This document shows positions 50,642 through 60,086 of a DNA stretch of 64,000 nt, one piece after another. Origin of the DNA: Hydrogenophaga sp. (GTDB lineage Bacteria > Pseudomonadota > Gammaproteobacteria > Burkholderiales > Burkholderiaceae_C); NCBI RefSeq assembly GCF_011390835.1, contig NZ_JAABRQ010000001.1, forward strand, positions 186,001 through 250,000, read 5' to 3'. A program made the position numbers and the translations under genes. Position 1 is the first letter of the stretch. Each line of letters starts with the position of its first letter. A model generated the notes under the pieces. The model had not been told where the DNA came from, did not search any database, and saw only the letters and a list, made by a program, of their open reading frames with translations.

Positions 50642-52054
50642 ATGACCCATGTGCCCCACACCACCCCGCCCACCACCCGCACCGAACACGACAGCTTTGG
50701 CGCCATCGCCGTGCCGGCCGATCGGCTTTGGGGCGCACAGACCCAGCGCTCGCTGCAGCACTTCGACATCTCCGGCGAACGCATGCCGCTTGAGCTGATA
50801 CAGGCGCTGGCGCAGGTGAAGCGAGCGGCGGCGGTGGTGAACCAGCGGCTCGGCCTGCTGGACCATGCCAAGGCGCGCGCCATCCTGGCCGCAGCCGACG
50901 AGGTGATCGCCGGCCAGCACGCGGAGGAATTTCCGCTGGTGGTCTGGCAGACCGGCTCGGGCACCCAGACCCACATGAACCTCAACGAGGTGCTGGCCAA
51001 CCGCGCCAGCGAGCTGCTGGGCGGCGCGCGTGGCGAGCAGCGCCTGGTGCACCCGAACGACGAGGTGAACCGCAGCCAGTCGAGCAACGACGTCTTCCCC
51101 ACCGCCATGCACCTGGCAGCGGTGGCAGCCATCAGCCAACAGCTGTTGCCGGTGCTGGGCGCACTGCGCAACACGCTGGCCGCCAAGGCCCGTGACTTCG
51201 CAGGCATCATGAAGATCGGGCGCACCCATTTGCAGGACGCCACGCCGCTCACACTGGGCCAGGAGTTCTCCGGCTATGCGGCGCAACTCACGCACGGGGA
51301 GGCGCACCTGCGCGCGGCGCTGCCCCACCTGTGCGAGCTCGCGCTGGGCGGGACCGCAGTAGGCACCGGCCTGAACGCACCAGCGGGCTTTGCCGAACAA
51401 GCCGCGGCCGAGTTGGCAAAGCGCACCGGTCTGCCGCTGGTTAGCGCGCCCAACAAGTTCGAGGCGCTGGCCAGTTGCGACGCGCTGGTGCACGCCCACG
51501 GCGCGCTCAAGACCCTGGCTGTGAGCCTGATGAAAATCGCCAACGACGTGCGCTGGCTCGCGAGTGGCCCGCGCAGCGGCCTGGGTGAACTGAGCATCCC
51601 TGGCAACGAGCCAGGCTCGTCCATCATGCCGGGCAAGGTGAATCCGACGCAGTGCGAGGCGTTGACCATGCTATGCGCGCAGGTGATGGGCAACGATGTG
51701 GCCATCGGTATCGGTGGCGCCTCGGGCAACTTCGAGCTCAACGTATTCCGGCCGCTGGTGGCACACAATTTTCTGCAAAGTGTGCGCCTGCTGGCCGACG
51801 GCATGCGCAGCTTCGACCACCACTGCGCGCAGGGGATTGAGCCGAACCGTTCGCGCATCCAGGCGCTGCTGGACCAGTCGCTGATGCTGGTGACAGCGCT
51901 GAATCCGCACATCGGCTATGACAAAGCCGCCGAGATTGCCGAGCGCGCACATGCTCAAGGCCTCAACCTGCGCGAGGCGGCGATCGCCTCGGGCCATGTG
52001 ACGGCCGAGCAGTTTGACCGCTGGGTGGTGCCGGCCAAGATGGTGGGGCGTTGA
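50642..52054 (+). CDS. fumC: Fumarate hydratase, class II
   Basis: FumC interconverts fumarate and malate in the TCA cycle without iron, making it useful under oxidative stress or iron lack. The 470-residue tetrameric enzyme has [49 protein letters not shown] and the superfamily signature [13 protein letters not shown]. The ATG at 50642 is the family start; the frame to 50600 is not needed. It is convergent with queC; the 73 bp between show nothing notable. Confidence 0.97.
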   Translation: MTHVPHTTPPTTRTEHDSFGAIAVPADRLWGAQTQRSLQHFDISGERMPLELIQALAQVKRAAAVVNQRLGLLDHAKARAILAAADEVIAGQHAEEFPLVVWQTGSGTQTHMNLNEVLANRASELLGGARGEQRLVHPNDEVNRSQSSNDVFPTAMHLAAVAAISQQLLPVLGALRNTLAAKARDFAGIMKIGRTHLQDATPLTLGQEFSGYAAQLTHGEAHLRAALPHLCELALGGTAVGTGLNAPAGFAEQAAAELAKRTGLPLVSAPNKFEALASCDALVHAHGALKTLAVSLMKIANDVRWLASGPRSGLGELSIPGNEPGSSIMPGKVNPTQCEALTMLCAQVMGNDVAIGIGGASGNFELNVFRPLVAHNFLQSVRLLADGMRSFDHHCAQGIEPNRSRIQALLDQSLMLVTALNPHIGYDKAAEIAERAHAQGLNLREAAIASGHVTAEQFDRWVVPAKMVGR

Positions 52055-52127
52055 TGGCAGGTCGCCTTCACATCGACTTGCCTGCTCGGCAATCAGCGCA
52101 TGGTTCGGCCTTGCGACGAGTCCCAGG

Positions 52128-52886
52128 TCAAGGCAGGCCGGTATGCGTGCGTGATGCCGCAAACCCGACCCAGCCCTTGGCCCGCAGCTCGCAGGCAGGG
52201 CAGACACCGCAGCCATAACCCCAGGCGTGGCGGTGTGTGCGGTCGCCGAGGTAGCAGGTGTGGGTGTGCTCGACGATCAGGTCCACCAGCTGCGGGCCCC
52301 CCTGCGCGACGCCCGAGGCTTCGCCGATGTCGTGGGCCAGCTGCCAGGTGGCGGTCTTGTCGATCCACATCAGCGGTGTGTCAATGAGAAAACGGTGGTC
52401 CATGCCCAGCGAGAGCGCGACCTGCAGCGCCTTCATGGTGTCGTCGCGGCAATCGGGGTAGCCAGAAAAATCAGTCTCGCAGACGCCGGTGACGATCACG
52501 TCGATGCCGCGCCGGTAGGCCAACGCGGCGGCAAAGGTGAGAAACAGCAGGTTGCGCCCGGGCACGAAGGTGTTGGGCAGGCCGCTGGCTTCCATGTGAA
52601 ACGCAGTCTCTCGGGTGAGCGAGGTGTCGCTGACCTGGCCAAGCACACCGAGGTCGAGCAAATGGTCTTCGCCAAGTCGCGCGCCCCAGGTCGGGAAGCG
52701 TTCGCGCAACTCGTTCAGCACCTGGATGCGAGCTTGCAACTCCACGTGGTGTCGCTGGCCGTAGTCGAAGCCCAGCGTTTCTACACGCGGGTAGCGTGCA
52801 AGCGCCTGGGCCAGGCAGGTGGTGGAATCCTGGCCGCCAGAAAATAGCACCAGGGCGCTGGTGTGACGGGGTGTTGAATGGGTCAT
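52128..52886 (-). CDS. queC: 7-cyano-7-deazaguanine synthase QueC
   Basis: QueC converts 7-carboxy-7-deazaguanine to preQ0 using ammonia and ATP, in queuosine synthesis. The 252-residue product has the P-loop [19 protein letters not shown] (SGGQDS 16-21), [12 protein letters not shown] and [29 protein letters not shown]. The zinc-binding cysteines lie in [10 protein letters not shown]...[17 protein letters not shown]. It lies 42 bp downstream of the EamA transporter gene on the same strand and might share its transcript. Confidence 0.97.
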   Translation of the reverse strand: MTHSTPRHTSALVLFSGGQDSTTCLAQALARYPRVETLGFDYGQRHHVELQARIQVLNELRERFPTWGARLGEDHLLDLGVLGQVSDTSLTRETAFHMEASGLPNTFVPGRNLLFLTFAAALAYRRGIDVIVTGVCETDFSGYPDCRDDTMKALQVALSLGMDHRFLIDTPLMWIDKTATWQLAHDIGEASGVAQGGPQLVDLIVEHTHTCYLGDRTHRHAWGYGCGVCPACELRAKGWVGFAASRTHTGLP

Positions 52887-52928
52887 GTCAAGGGTACTTT
52901 TTTACGAGAGACGGTGAAGGTTGCGGGC

Positions 52929-53999
52929 TCAGTGGCGGTGCAGGTGGTGCGCGTCGGGCACATGGGGATGGCTGTGTCGAATCGGCTCGTGCCGATGCCA
53001 ATGGCTGTGCGCGCCGGTGGGTAATGAATCATGCGGATGATCGTGATGACCATCGTCATCGGTGCTGCCGTGCACGTGCGCATGCTCGTGGACCAAGGCA
53101 GTGTGCCCATGTTCGTGGTCGTGCGATTCACTGACATGCAGCCACACGCCACACACCATGAGCACACCCGCCACCAACACCATAAGAGAAAGCGAGCGGT
53201 TGCCAAGCGCAAAGGCGCCGAGCAAACCTGCAAAGGGCGCAAAGGCGTACACCGAGCCGGTGCGCGAAGCGCCAAAAGCGCGCTGGGCCAGCACATACAG
53301 CCGCAGGCTCAACCCATAACCCGTGGCACCCACTGCCATCAGCGCCAGCGCAGCGCCCCAGGGCGGCAGCCCCTCGCCGGCGAGTGCCGCCAGGATCAGC
53401 GTGGCCGTCACCCCCAGGACCGATTTGACTCCAACCACCTGCCCGGGGTCGCGGTCGGCCACGCCGCGGGACAGCGCGTTGTCCACCCCCCAGGCTGCGG
53501 TGGCCAGCAGCACCGCCAGCAGACCCAGGGTGGCACCCTGCCCGGCCGTGCCCTGGTCCAACACCAGGGTGGCGCCACCCGCCAGCAGCAACAGCATGGC
53601 CAGCATCACGCGCTTGTCCATGGACTCGCCGTACCAGACCCAGGCCAGCAGTGCGGTGAACACCGCCTCCAGGGTGAGCATGAGCGATGCGCTGGCGCCG
53701 CTGGTGCGCTGCAAGCCCCAAGCCAAGGCCACAGGGCCCAGTACCGCACCCATGGCCGCCATGCCCACGAGGCGGGGCAGATCGCGTCGCCCGAGTGCCG
53801 CCTCCTGGCTGGCGGGCTTCATAGTCAGGACCGCGACGACCGCCGCGCCCAGGTACAGCAGCGCAGCGGTGGAAAATGGGCCGATGGCCACGCCGAATCG
53901 CTGGACCAAAGGCGTGCTCAAACCAAACAGAACGGCTGAAGCCAGCGCCAGTCCCGCGCCCCGCGCGGCAGGCACTTTCGAATGCAACACGGAACTCAT
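52929..53999 (-). CDS. EamA/DMT-superfamily transporter with His-rich C-terminal tail
   Basis: This 356-residue protein has about ten membrane helices in two EamA repeats (GLALASAVLFGLSTPLVQ..., ATAAWGVDNALSRGVADRDPGQVVGVKSVLG...), typical of drug/metabolite exporters. The last 70 residues contain 24 histidines with Asp and Glu (ESHDHEHGH, VHEHAHVHG, HHDHPHD, HSHWHRH), a metal-binding tail like those of zinc or nickel transporters. This suggests transport or sensing of a divalent metal (inference). An anchor-type protein often seen beside metal transporters lies just upstream on the same strand. Confidence 0.88.
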   Translation of the reverse strand: MSSVLHSKVPAARGAGLALASAVLFGLSTPLVQRFGVAIGPFSTAALLYLGAAVVAVLTMKPASQEAALGRRDLPRLVGMAAMGAVLGPVALAWGLQRTSGASASLMLTLEAVFTALLAWVWYGESMDKRVMLAMLLLLAGGATLVLDQGTAGQGATLGLLAVLLATAAWGVDNALSRGVADRDPGQVVGVKSVLGVTATLILAALAGEGLPPWGAALALMAVGATGYGLSLRLYVLAQRAFGASRTGSVYAFAPFAGLLGAFALGNRSLSLMVLVAGVLMVCGVWLHVSESHDHEHGHTALVHEHAHVHGSTDDDGHHDHPHDSLPTGAHSHWHRHEPIRHSHPHVPDAHHLHRH

Positions 54000-54124
54000 G
54001 GACAGGCTTTCCCAACTGACGCAGCGAGCGAGACAACCGCTCGCTGCGCCGTTTCAAGTGTGGATCATGCCTTCAATGCCAAGGCATGACCATGGTGTTC
54101 GGCGATCTGCCGCACGGCGGGATG

Positions 54125-54586
54125 TCAGCGGTGGATTCGCAAATACTCGCCGCCGGTCTGCACCAGCAGCGTGACCGCCGAATCGCCTCGGTTGCGCCAG
54201 AACCAGCCGTGTTGGCCGTCGAAGGCTGCCACCAGCTCACCGTCGTCCAAGGCCACGCCCCGGCCCTTTTCGCAGCTGATCGAACGACCCAGCGCATCGC
54301 CATGGCTGTCGAAGTCGACCGCCCCGCCCTGCACCACCCAGGCGAACAGCGCCTTGGCGCCATTATTCATGCTGAGCTTGATCTCGATGCCCTCACCGGG
54401 CTGCAGAGTGATCCGCGTTTCATCTCGCCAAGGACCTTTCGGCGTTTCGGGCGCTGGGGCTGTCGAAGGCGAAGCGGCTGGCGCTGCCGGCCCGTTGGAT
54501 GCCGGCGTCGGCCGCCGCCTGAGCGTCCAGTTTGGCGCGCGCAGTGTACAGACGGCGCTGTGAGGCGCGCCTGCACACCAAACCAA
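54125..54586 (-). CDS. Anchor-type protein, apparently N-terminally truncated
   Basis: 153 codons. The C-terminal ~100 residues (WRDETRITLQPGEGIEIKLSMNNGAKALFAWVVQGGAVDFDSHGD...AAFDGQHGWFWRNRGDSAVTLLVQTGGEYLRIHR) resemble proteins annotated as transmembrane anchor proteins in Comamonadaceae. The N-terminal membrane helix those have is missing: the upstream HDOD gene ends only 19 bp before the start, leaving no room. Residues 1-40 are Arg/Pro-rich and look out of frame. In another frame RRLYTARAKLDAQAAADAG reads more protein-like, so a frameshift or deletion is possible. It lies 125 bp ahead of the His-rich transporter gene. Confidence 0.55.
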   Translation of the reverse strand: MVWCAGAPHSAVCTLRAPNWTLRRRPTPASNGPAAPAASPSTAPAPETPKGPWRDETRITLQPGEGIEIKLSMNNGAKALFAWVVQGGAVDFDSHGDALGRSISCEKGRGVALDDGELVAAFDGQHGWFWRNRGDSAVTLLVQTGGEYLRIHR

Positions 54587-54605
54587 AAGCCGCGCAGCAG
54601 CGCGT

Positions 54606-55829
54606 TCAGGTGGGTGCCAGGGCGTGCGCGTGGTCGCGGCTGCTGGCGAGCATGCGCAACAGGCTGCGGTTGGCGTGTTCCAGGTTCATCTCGTGGCGCT
54701 CGCAGACCGCGGGCAGCTGGTGCAGGGTGTCCGGATCGCCCTGCACCCGCGCCACATCGAGCAACGGGTGGTAAGGACCGGTCCCGCGCAGCAAGGCGTC
54801 GAACAGGCGCTCGGAGAGGGGCAGCTTGTTGATCAGCGTGCCCAGCGGCTGGTACAACAGGCGGTCGAGCTGGGCAAAAAGCGCGGTAGTGTAGACCTCG
54901 CCGCGCAGATCGGGCGCCGAGCCTGGGTCGAGCAGATGCTGCGCCAGCCGTGCGCGCATGACCATGGCGTAGCGCACCGGGTGCAGGTCCACATCACGCT
55001 CGCTCCCGACCTGCTGTTCCTGTAACCAGCGAGCGAGCGCGCCAAATCCCATCATCATCAGCGAATGGCGCAGCGATTCGATTTCTCGCCGGCCGCCCGA
55101 GGCAGCGGAGTTCACTTTCGTGAGCAGGCGGTAAACCAGCACCGGGTCCTGGCGCACCAGTCGCTCAAGGCGATCGAGCGAACAATCCTGATCCATGGCT
55201 GCCAGCATTTGCGCGATCACACGCGCCGAGCTGTTCATTGGCTGCTGGCGGTGTGCGTGCAGCACATCGACGTCGGGCCAGCCGAGCAGGCCCCAGGCCC
55301 CAGCGCCGTCAAGACAGACGCCCGCCAGCTGGCGATCGGCGATGCCGGCAAAGATCTGCCCCGGAGGCAACCCGCCCGGACGATCCGGATCACCGGCGTG
55401 GCGCAGGGCTTGCAGCACATCTTCAGGACCGAGTGTGAGCAGGCTGCGCACGTCCAGCGGAGTGATCACCTCACCGCGCAGGTCGGAGAGATCGGCCTGG
55501 CGCAGCAACTGATGGCCAGCCCGCACGGCAGCGCTGAGCTGAACCAGGTGCTCGGGCACTTCGAAAAAGGCGCCTGGCAATTCCAGCCAGGTGTTGCGCG
55601 CTGGCGCGCATTGAAGTGCCTGCAGGATCAGCTCGGTATGGTCGGACGAGAGGATGAGCGTCGGTGCTGCCGCCGGCCAGTCGTTCCCTACGACGCGCAA
55701 CAGGTGCTCGGCATCGACCGAGTCGGGCTGCACCACCTGCACCCGCAGGCGCACCGCTGCCAGCTGGCGAGCCCGATTCCACACCGGTTGGTAACCGAGC
55801 GCAATGCTGTCGAGAACAGTGTGACTCAT
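54606..55829 (-). CDS. HDOD-domain protein with degenerate EAL-like N-terminus
   Basis: 407 residues. The C-terminal half is an HDOD domain, a catalytically dead HD-type signalling fold (AMDQDCSLDRLERLVRQDPVLVYRLLTKVNSAASGGRREIESLRHSLMMMGFGALARWL). The N-terminal half resembles a YuxH-type EAL-like domain starting ALGYQPVWNRARQLAAVRLRV, without EAL residues. Such proteins act as signal or c-di-GMP-linked regulators without hydrolysis. It begins 13 bp after the flgL stop, so it is probably co-transcribed with the flagellar genes and may regulate motility. Confidence 0.82.
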   Translation of the reverse strand: MSHTVLDSIALGYQPVWNRARQLAAVRLRVQVVQPDSVDAEHLLRVVGNDWPAAAPTLILSSDHTELILQALQCAPARNTWLELPGAFFEVPEHLVQLSAAVRAGHQLLRQADLSDLRGEVITPLDVRSLLTLGPEDVLQALRHAGDPDRPGGLPPGQIFAGIADRQLAGVCLDGAGAWGLLGWPDVDVLHAHRQQPMNSSARVIAQMLAAMDQDCSLDRLERLVRQDPVLVYRLLTKVNSAASGGRREIESLRHSLMMMGFGALARWLQEQQVGSERDVDLHPVRYAMVMRARLAQHLLDPGSAPDLRGEVYTTALFAQLDRLLYQPLGTLINKLPLSERLFDALLRGTGPYHPLLDVARVQGDPDTLHQLPAVCERHEMNLEHANRSLLRMLASSRDHAHALAPT

Positions 55830-55842
55830 GGGGCGAGGACGT

Positions 55843-57066
55843 TCAGTTCACGAACTGAAAGAGCGACAGGCGCTGCACCTGGGCATAGGACTTGAGTGCC
55901 GCTTCCAGGCCCACCTGCTGATTCTGGAAATCCGAGATGCCCTGGATGAGGTCCAGGTCCTCCAACTGGGACTTCTCGGTCTCATACGCCACCGACCGGG
56001 TATCGAGCATGCTCTCGAGCGAGTCGGCGCGGTTCAGCCATTCCCCTGCACGGCCTCGAGCGAGCAGCACCCGGTCGTGCCCGGCGTCGAGCTCGGTGAG
56101 GGTGCGCGCGAGCGCCTGGGTGCGGCGCGCGTCGCTGTTGCTGCCGGCATACCTCAGCGCGTCCACCGTGTCTTGCATCACCTTGAAAATGTCGGTAGGT
56201 CCAGTGGCTGGACGCAGCTCGATGCGATCGCCATCAGCCGCTGGGTTGAACATGTCGAAGGACAAGCCATCAAATTCGATGGTGGCCCCGGGTTGGTACG
56301 GCAAGTTGGTCTGACCCGGCACCGGCAAGCCGGTGTCCAGGTTGGTCACGCTGTACTGCATGACGCCGCCCACATCGGCGAAGGTGATGTCGTAACGCTG
56401 GCCGGTCAGTGCCGATGGGTTGGTCACCTGGCCCATGCCTGTGCGCACAGCGCCGGCGTTGGTGTCTGGCAGTGACAGGGTAAAGCTGCCGTTGCCTTGA
56501 GGAATGCGCATCCAGATCGCATCACCGTCGAGCGACTGGGGCAGCGAAGTATCGCCCGCTGCCTGCTGGCCGCGCTGACCTTCAAACTGAACAGCTGCGC
56601 CGGTGGCACCGTACAGATCCACAAACGGCTTGCTGGAGCCGCCGAGGCCCCCGTAGAGCGTGCGACCCGCGTTGTCGGTGCGGTTGGCCACGGCAACCAT
56701 CTGCTCGCGCAGACCAACGAGCTGGCGCGCGATATCTTCGCGCTCGCTAGGACCGAAAGTACCATTGCCGGCGGAGACAATGAGGTCGCGCGCGCGCTGA
56801 ATCAAATCACCCGACTCCCCCAGGCCGCTCTCGGCCTGTGACAGACTGGCGCGTGAAGACTCCAGCGCACGCAGGTCACCCTGGACCCGAGAGAGCCGGT
56901 TTTGCGCGGCCTCAGCCAGGGTGGCGGCCACCGGATCGTCGCTGCCTCGCAGCACGCGCTTGCCGGTGGACAGACGTTCTTGCTGAGCGGCCAGTTCCGC
57001 CTGGCGGCGCGCCAGATTGCTCACGGTGGTGTCAAAGCTGTTGGCGGTAGAGACTCGCATGGTCAT
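55843..57066 (-). CDS. flgL: Flagellar hook-associated protein 3 FlgL
   Basis: This 407-residue hook-filament junction protein has the flagellin-like N-terminus MTMRVSTANSFDTTVSNLARRQAELAAQQERLSTGKRVLRGSDDPVAATLAE and the coiled C-terminus TEKSQLEDLDLIQGISDFQNQQVGLEAALKSYAQVQRLSLFQFVN. It exits through the flagellar type III system without a signal peptide. Two in-frame Met codons at 57066 and 57060 are possible starts. It follows flgK by 18 bp. Confidence 0.96.
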   Translation of the reverse strand: MTMRVSTANSFDTTVSNLARRQAELAAQQERLSTGKRVLRGSDDPVAATLAEAAQNRLSRVQGDLRALESSRASLSQAESGLGESGDLIQRARDLIVSAGNGTFGPSEREDIARQLVGLREQMVAVANRTDNAGRTLYGGLGGSSKPFVDLYGATGAAVQFEGQRGQQAAGDTSLPQSLDGDAIWMRIPQGNGSFTLSLPDTNAGAVRTGMGQVTNPSALTGQRYDITFADVGGVMQYSVTNLDTGLPVPGQTNLPYQPGATIEFDGLSFDMFNPAADGDRIELRPATGPTDIFKVMQDTVDALRYAGSNSDARRTQALARTLTELDAGHDRVLLARGRAGEWLNRADSLESMLDTRSVAYETEKSQLEDLDLIQGISDFQNQQVGLEAALKSYAQVQRLSLFQFVN

Positions 57067-57084
57067 GGCGTATCTTTCAAAGCG

Positions 57085-59001
57085 TCATCGGCCGACGGTC
57101 TGCAGCAGGGTGTCAAACGTACTCTGTGCGACCTGCAGCATCTTGGCCGCCGCCTGATAGGACTGCTGGTACTGCAGCAGCCGCGCAGCCTCTTCGTCGA
57201 GATTCACGCCGGCCACACCGGCGCGTGCGCTTTCGGTGCTGGTGGCCACTTGCGCGGTGAAATCAGCTGCAAACCTGGCCGACTGCACCTTGGTGCCGAG
57301 AGAAGAGAAAAGGCTGGTGTAGCCGTCGGCCAGGGGCACGCCTTCAAAGGTGGGCTGCTCGCGCAGGGCTAGCACGGCACCGGCGTTGCCTCCATTCTGG
57401 TTGGTGGAGCCCGGGGGAGCAGCGGCCACGGTGAAGCTGTCGCCCGCGACCGGGCTCCCGCGCAGCGTCAGGCTCCAGCCGTTGAAGCTGATCGCTTGAC
57501 CGGGTGCGAAGTTGTAGCTGGCGGGTGGACCAGGGTTGTCCGGTGCTGGATTGCCTGGACCCAGACCGGTGGCGGTGAAGCCACCGCTGGCGAGGAAGGT
57601 CAGCGTGACCGGACTGGTGAGGCTGGCCGAGTTGCTCACCGCCGACAGCTGCTCCACGCTCAGCCCGCTGCTGTTGGCCGCAGCGGGCGTGACCAGCACC
57701 GGGCTGGCTGCAGCTAGGCGGTCAGGTGAGGCAAGCGACATGCTGAGGTTGCGTGCGGCATTGGCGTAGGGACGCAGCACAAAGCGGTCGCCGGCTGCGG
57801 CGGCACCCGTGGGCAGATCGAAGCTCAGCCCGTCCATGGTAGCCGGCGCGCCGGCAAAGGATGCGCTCTGACCATCGCTCAGGCGGATGATGTCGATACC
57901 GGTACCAGTCACCCGCAGCTCGTAGTCGGAAGCCCGCAGCGAGGTCGGGTCGCTGACGGTGGCGCTGGCGGTGGCGCTACCGGTGTTGGTCGGCGCGGGC
58001 AGGCCCGCCGCAGCGGCTGGAGCAACGAAGAAGTCGGCACCCGCCGTGCCGGTGAGGTCCACCCCCAGCCGGTGCTGTTCGTTCATTTCACTGGCCAGCG
58101 CGAGCGCCATGCGGCCGAGCTGGTTTTGCACATCGGTCAGGTCCTGATGCAGAAAATTCATCAGGCCCGCCAATTCACCACCACCGAGCACCGCATCGTC
58201 TATCGGAGTGGTGACGCCGCCCTGCACAAACGACAGCCCTTTCCTGGAAGGGTCGGCGGCGTCCGAAGTCAACGCCAGCTTGTTCGCGGTTTGCCCCAGC
58301 ACCAAGGGCTGACTGCCCGCCACGAACACGCTGACGGTGCCATCACTATTTGGGATGGTGGAGGTCTGGATGTACTGGTTGAGCTGGCTGATGAGGTTAT
58401 CGCGCTGGTCAAACAGGTCGTTGGGCGTGTGGGTACTGCCCTGCGTTTCGATGATGCGCTGGTTCACCGAGGCCAGGTCTTGGGCAAGTCGGTTGACGGC
58501 GTTCACGCTGCCACCTGCCTGCAACTCGGCGCTCTGCTTTTGCTGATCGAGCTGGCTGGCAGTGTTGCGAAAGCGGGCGGCCAACTCCTCACCCCTTGCG
58601 ATCACCACCACCCGCGCGGTGAGGTTGTTGGGCGCTGAGGCCACATCGGACCAGGCGTTGAGCATGCTGTTCATCGAAGCGCCCAAGCCCGATTCACCAG
58701 TAGGAAAAGCGTCTTCCAGTTGCTTGAGCTTGGTCAGCCGCAAATTGTCGGCAGAGGCCACCGATTTAGCCAGGCTGGCCTCGCGCGTGAGATAGGCGTC
58801 GTGCGAGCGGGTGACCGTGGTGATCTCCACACCTTTGCCGAAAAAGCCGTTGCCAAATTCCTGGTAACCCGAGGACTGCAGGATCACGTTCTGGCGTGAA
58901 TAGCCCTCGGTGTTGACATTGGCAATGTTGTTGCCAATGACTTGTAGCGCAGACAGGTTAGTGGTGAGCGCGCGGCTGGCGATGCTGAGAGCGGCGGTCA
59001 T
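57085..59001 (-). CDS. flgK: Flagellar hook-associated protein 1 FlgK
   Basis: This 638-residue first hook-filament junction protein has N-terminus MTAALSIASRALTTNLSALQVIGNNIANVNTEGYSRQNV with the rod/hook family ANVNTxGY motif, and the helical C-terminus LDEEAARLLQYQQSYQAAAKMLQVAQSTFDTLLQTVGR. The variable middle is rich in Ala, Gly and Thr. The start at 59001 is certain from this motif; the frame to 59124 lies in flgJ. Only one base separates it from flgJ (stop 59003), so they are translationally linked. Confidence 0.97.
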   Translation of the reverse strand: MTAALSIASRALTTNLSALQVIGNNIANVNTEGYSRQNVILQSSGYQEFGNGFFGKGVEITTVTRSHDAYLTREASLAKSVASADNLRLTKLKQLEDAFPTGESGLGASMNSMLNAWSDVASAPNNLTARVVVIARGEELAARFRNTASQLDQQKQSAELQAGGSVNAVNRLAQDLASVNQRIIETQGSTHTPNDLFDQRDNLISQLNQYIQTSTIPNSDGTVSVFVAGSQPLVLGQTANKLALTSDAADPSRKGLSFVQGGVTTPIDDAVLGGGELAGLMNFLHQDLTDVQNQLGRMALALASEMNEQHRLGVDLTGTAGADFFVAPAAAAGLPAPTNTGSATASATVSDPTSLRASDYELRVTGTGIDIIRLSDGQSASFAGAPATMDGLSFDLPTGAAAAGDRFVLRPYANAARNLSMSLASPDRLAAASPVLVTPAAANSSGLSVEQLSAVSNSASLTSPVTLTFLASGGFTATGLGPGNPAPDNPGPPASYNFAPGQAISFNGWSLTLRGSPVAGDSFTVAAAPPGSTNQNGGNAGAVLALREQPTFEGVPLADGYTSLFSSLGTKVQSARFAADFTAQVATSTESARAGVAGVNLDEEAARLLQYQQSYQAAAKMLQVAQSTFDTLLQTVGR

Positions 59002-59002
59002 G

Positions 59003-59893
59003 TCAGACGTCTCCCGAACCGTTAACCGGCACGCCGCGTTGCAGGCTGAGCGTGGCGTTGATCGCGCGGCTGAGCTTGGCAGCGTATTGCGGATCGGTGG
59101 CGTAGCCAGCACGCTGCAAGCCACTGGCGAAGCCCTGTGCCGAATGGAGCTGTTCCATCACCGGCTCGTAGCGCGGGCTCTGGCTGATCAGTTGGGCATA
59201 GTCTCGGAACGAATCAGCGTAGGAGTCGTAGGCGCGAAAGCGGGCGGTGACTTTGCGCGGTTCGCCATCGACATATTCGGTGGTGGTGATCTCGGCCACT
59301 TTCCCTTTCCAGCCACCGGTGGCCTTGATGCCGAACAGGTTGTGGGCATTGGACCCGTCGGCATGACGGATCTCGCTGCGGCCCCAGCCGGTCTCATGCC
59401 CCGCCTGGCCAATCATGAAGCTCGCCGGAATGCCTGATTCTCGCGCCACGGCAGCCGCCGCTTCGCTGTGCTGGGCCACAAAGTTGGCCTGACGCGGCCC
59501 GGCGCTTGCGCGGCTGACCGTGCTGGCACCGCCCAAGGCGGGCAGCGGCGAATTACTCTTGCTGGGGTCCCCAGAGACGATCTGTTGTCCGAGCTGGCGC
59601 TGAATCGCCTCTGACAGTCCGCCAGGCAGACCCGAGAGCTGCACCGCAAACTGCTGGTCGAGCAAATCGGTACCCAGATCGCTGCCCTCACCGTCCATCA
59701 GCCCCGATTTCTGTGTCGCCTCGCGCATGCTCTTGATGAGCTCGCGCATGAACAGCGACTCGAACTGCTTGGCCGCCTCCTGCAGTGCCGCCTTGTCGTC
59801 CTTGCCCGACCCCGCGCTGTAGCGCAAGGCATTGAGCGCACTCGGATCGGCCGCCAGGCCCTGGATGGACAGGGGTGAGCTGTTCACGACCAC
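59003..59893 (-). CDS. flgJ: Flagellar rod assembly protein / muramidase FlgJ
   Basis: This 296-residue two-domain protein has residues 1 to about 100 as the rod-capping domain (DKAALQEAAKQFESLFMRELIKSMREAT). Residues about 140-296 are a glycoside hydrolase family 73 peptidoglycan hydrolase (FVAQHSEAAAAVARESGIPASFMIGQAGHETGWGRSEIRHADGSNAHNLFGIKA, catalytic Glu in HETGWG). It opens peptidoglycan for the growing rod in the periplasm. This fused form is usual in beta- and gammaproteobacteria. It follows flgI after a 193-bp gap holding a hairpin repeat. Confidence 0.97.
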   Translation of the reverse strand: MVVNSSPLSIQGLAADPSALNALRYSAGSGKDDKAALQEAAKQFESLFMRELIKSMREATQKSGLMDGEGSDLGTDLLDQQFAVQLSGLPGGLSEAIQRQLGQQIVSGDPSKSNSPLPALGGASTVSRASAGPRQANFVAQHSEAAAAVARESGIPASFMIGQAGHETGWGRSEIRHADGSNAHNLFGIKATGGWKGKVAEITTTEYVDGEPRKVTARFRAYDSYADSFRDYAQLISQSPRYEPVMEQLHSAQGFASGLQRAGYATDPQYAAKLSRAINATLSLQRGVPVNGSGDV

Positions 59894-60001
59894 CTCCAGG
59901 CCAGCATTTCCTGCCGCCGGCTGGCCATGGCCTCGACGCGCAACATGCCGGTGGTGCTGGCCAGATGGCGGCGAGGAGACACCCGGCGCGAAATGACCCG
60001 T

Positions 60002-60076
60002 CCGAGAACACCTCGGGACTGGCTTTGCCAGACCGCAGGTGTTGCCCCTCCGAAGGCGGGCGACGCGAAACGGCGC
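60002..60076 (-). repeat. Post-stop hairpin repeat, copy D (after flgI)
   Basis: On the minus strand the core is AACACCT ... CTGGC-AAA-GCCAG ... AGGTGTT. On the plus strand this is AACACCT (60007-60013), CTGGC-TTT-GCCAG (60019-60031) and AGGTGTT (60037-60043). The outer stem is 7 bp and differs on both arms from the ATGCC/GGCAT of the copy after gspE. The copy begins 11 bp after the flgI stop and follows transcription. Confidence 0.75.
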
Positions 60077-60086
60077 AGGGGGGCGT

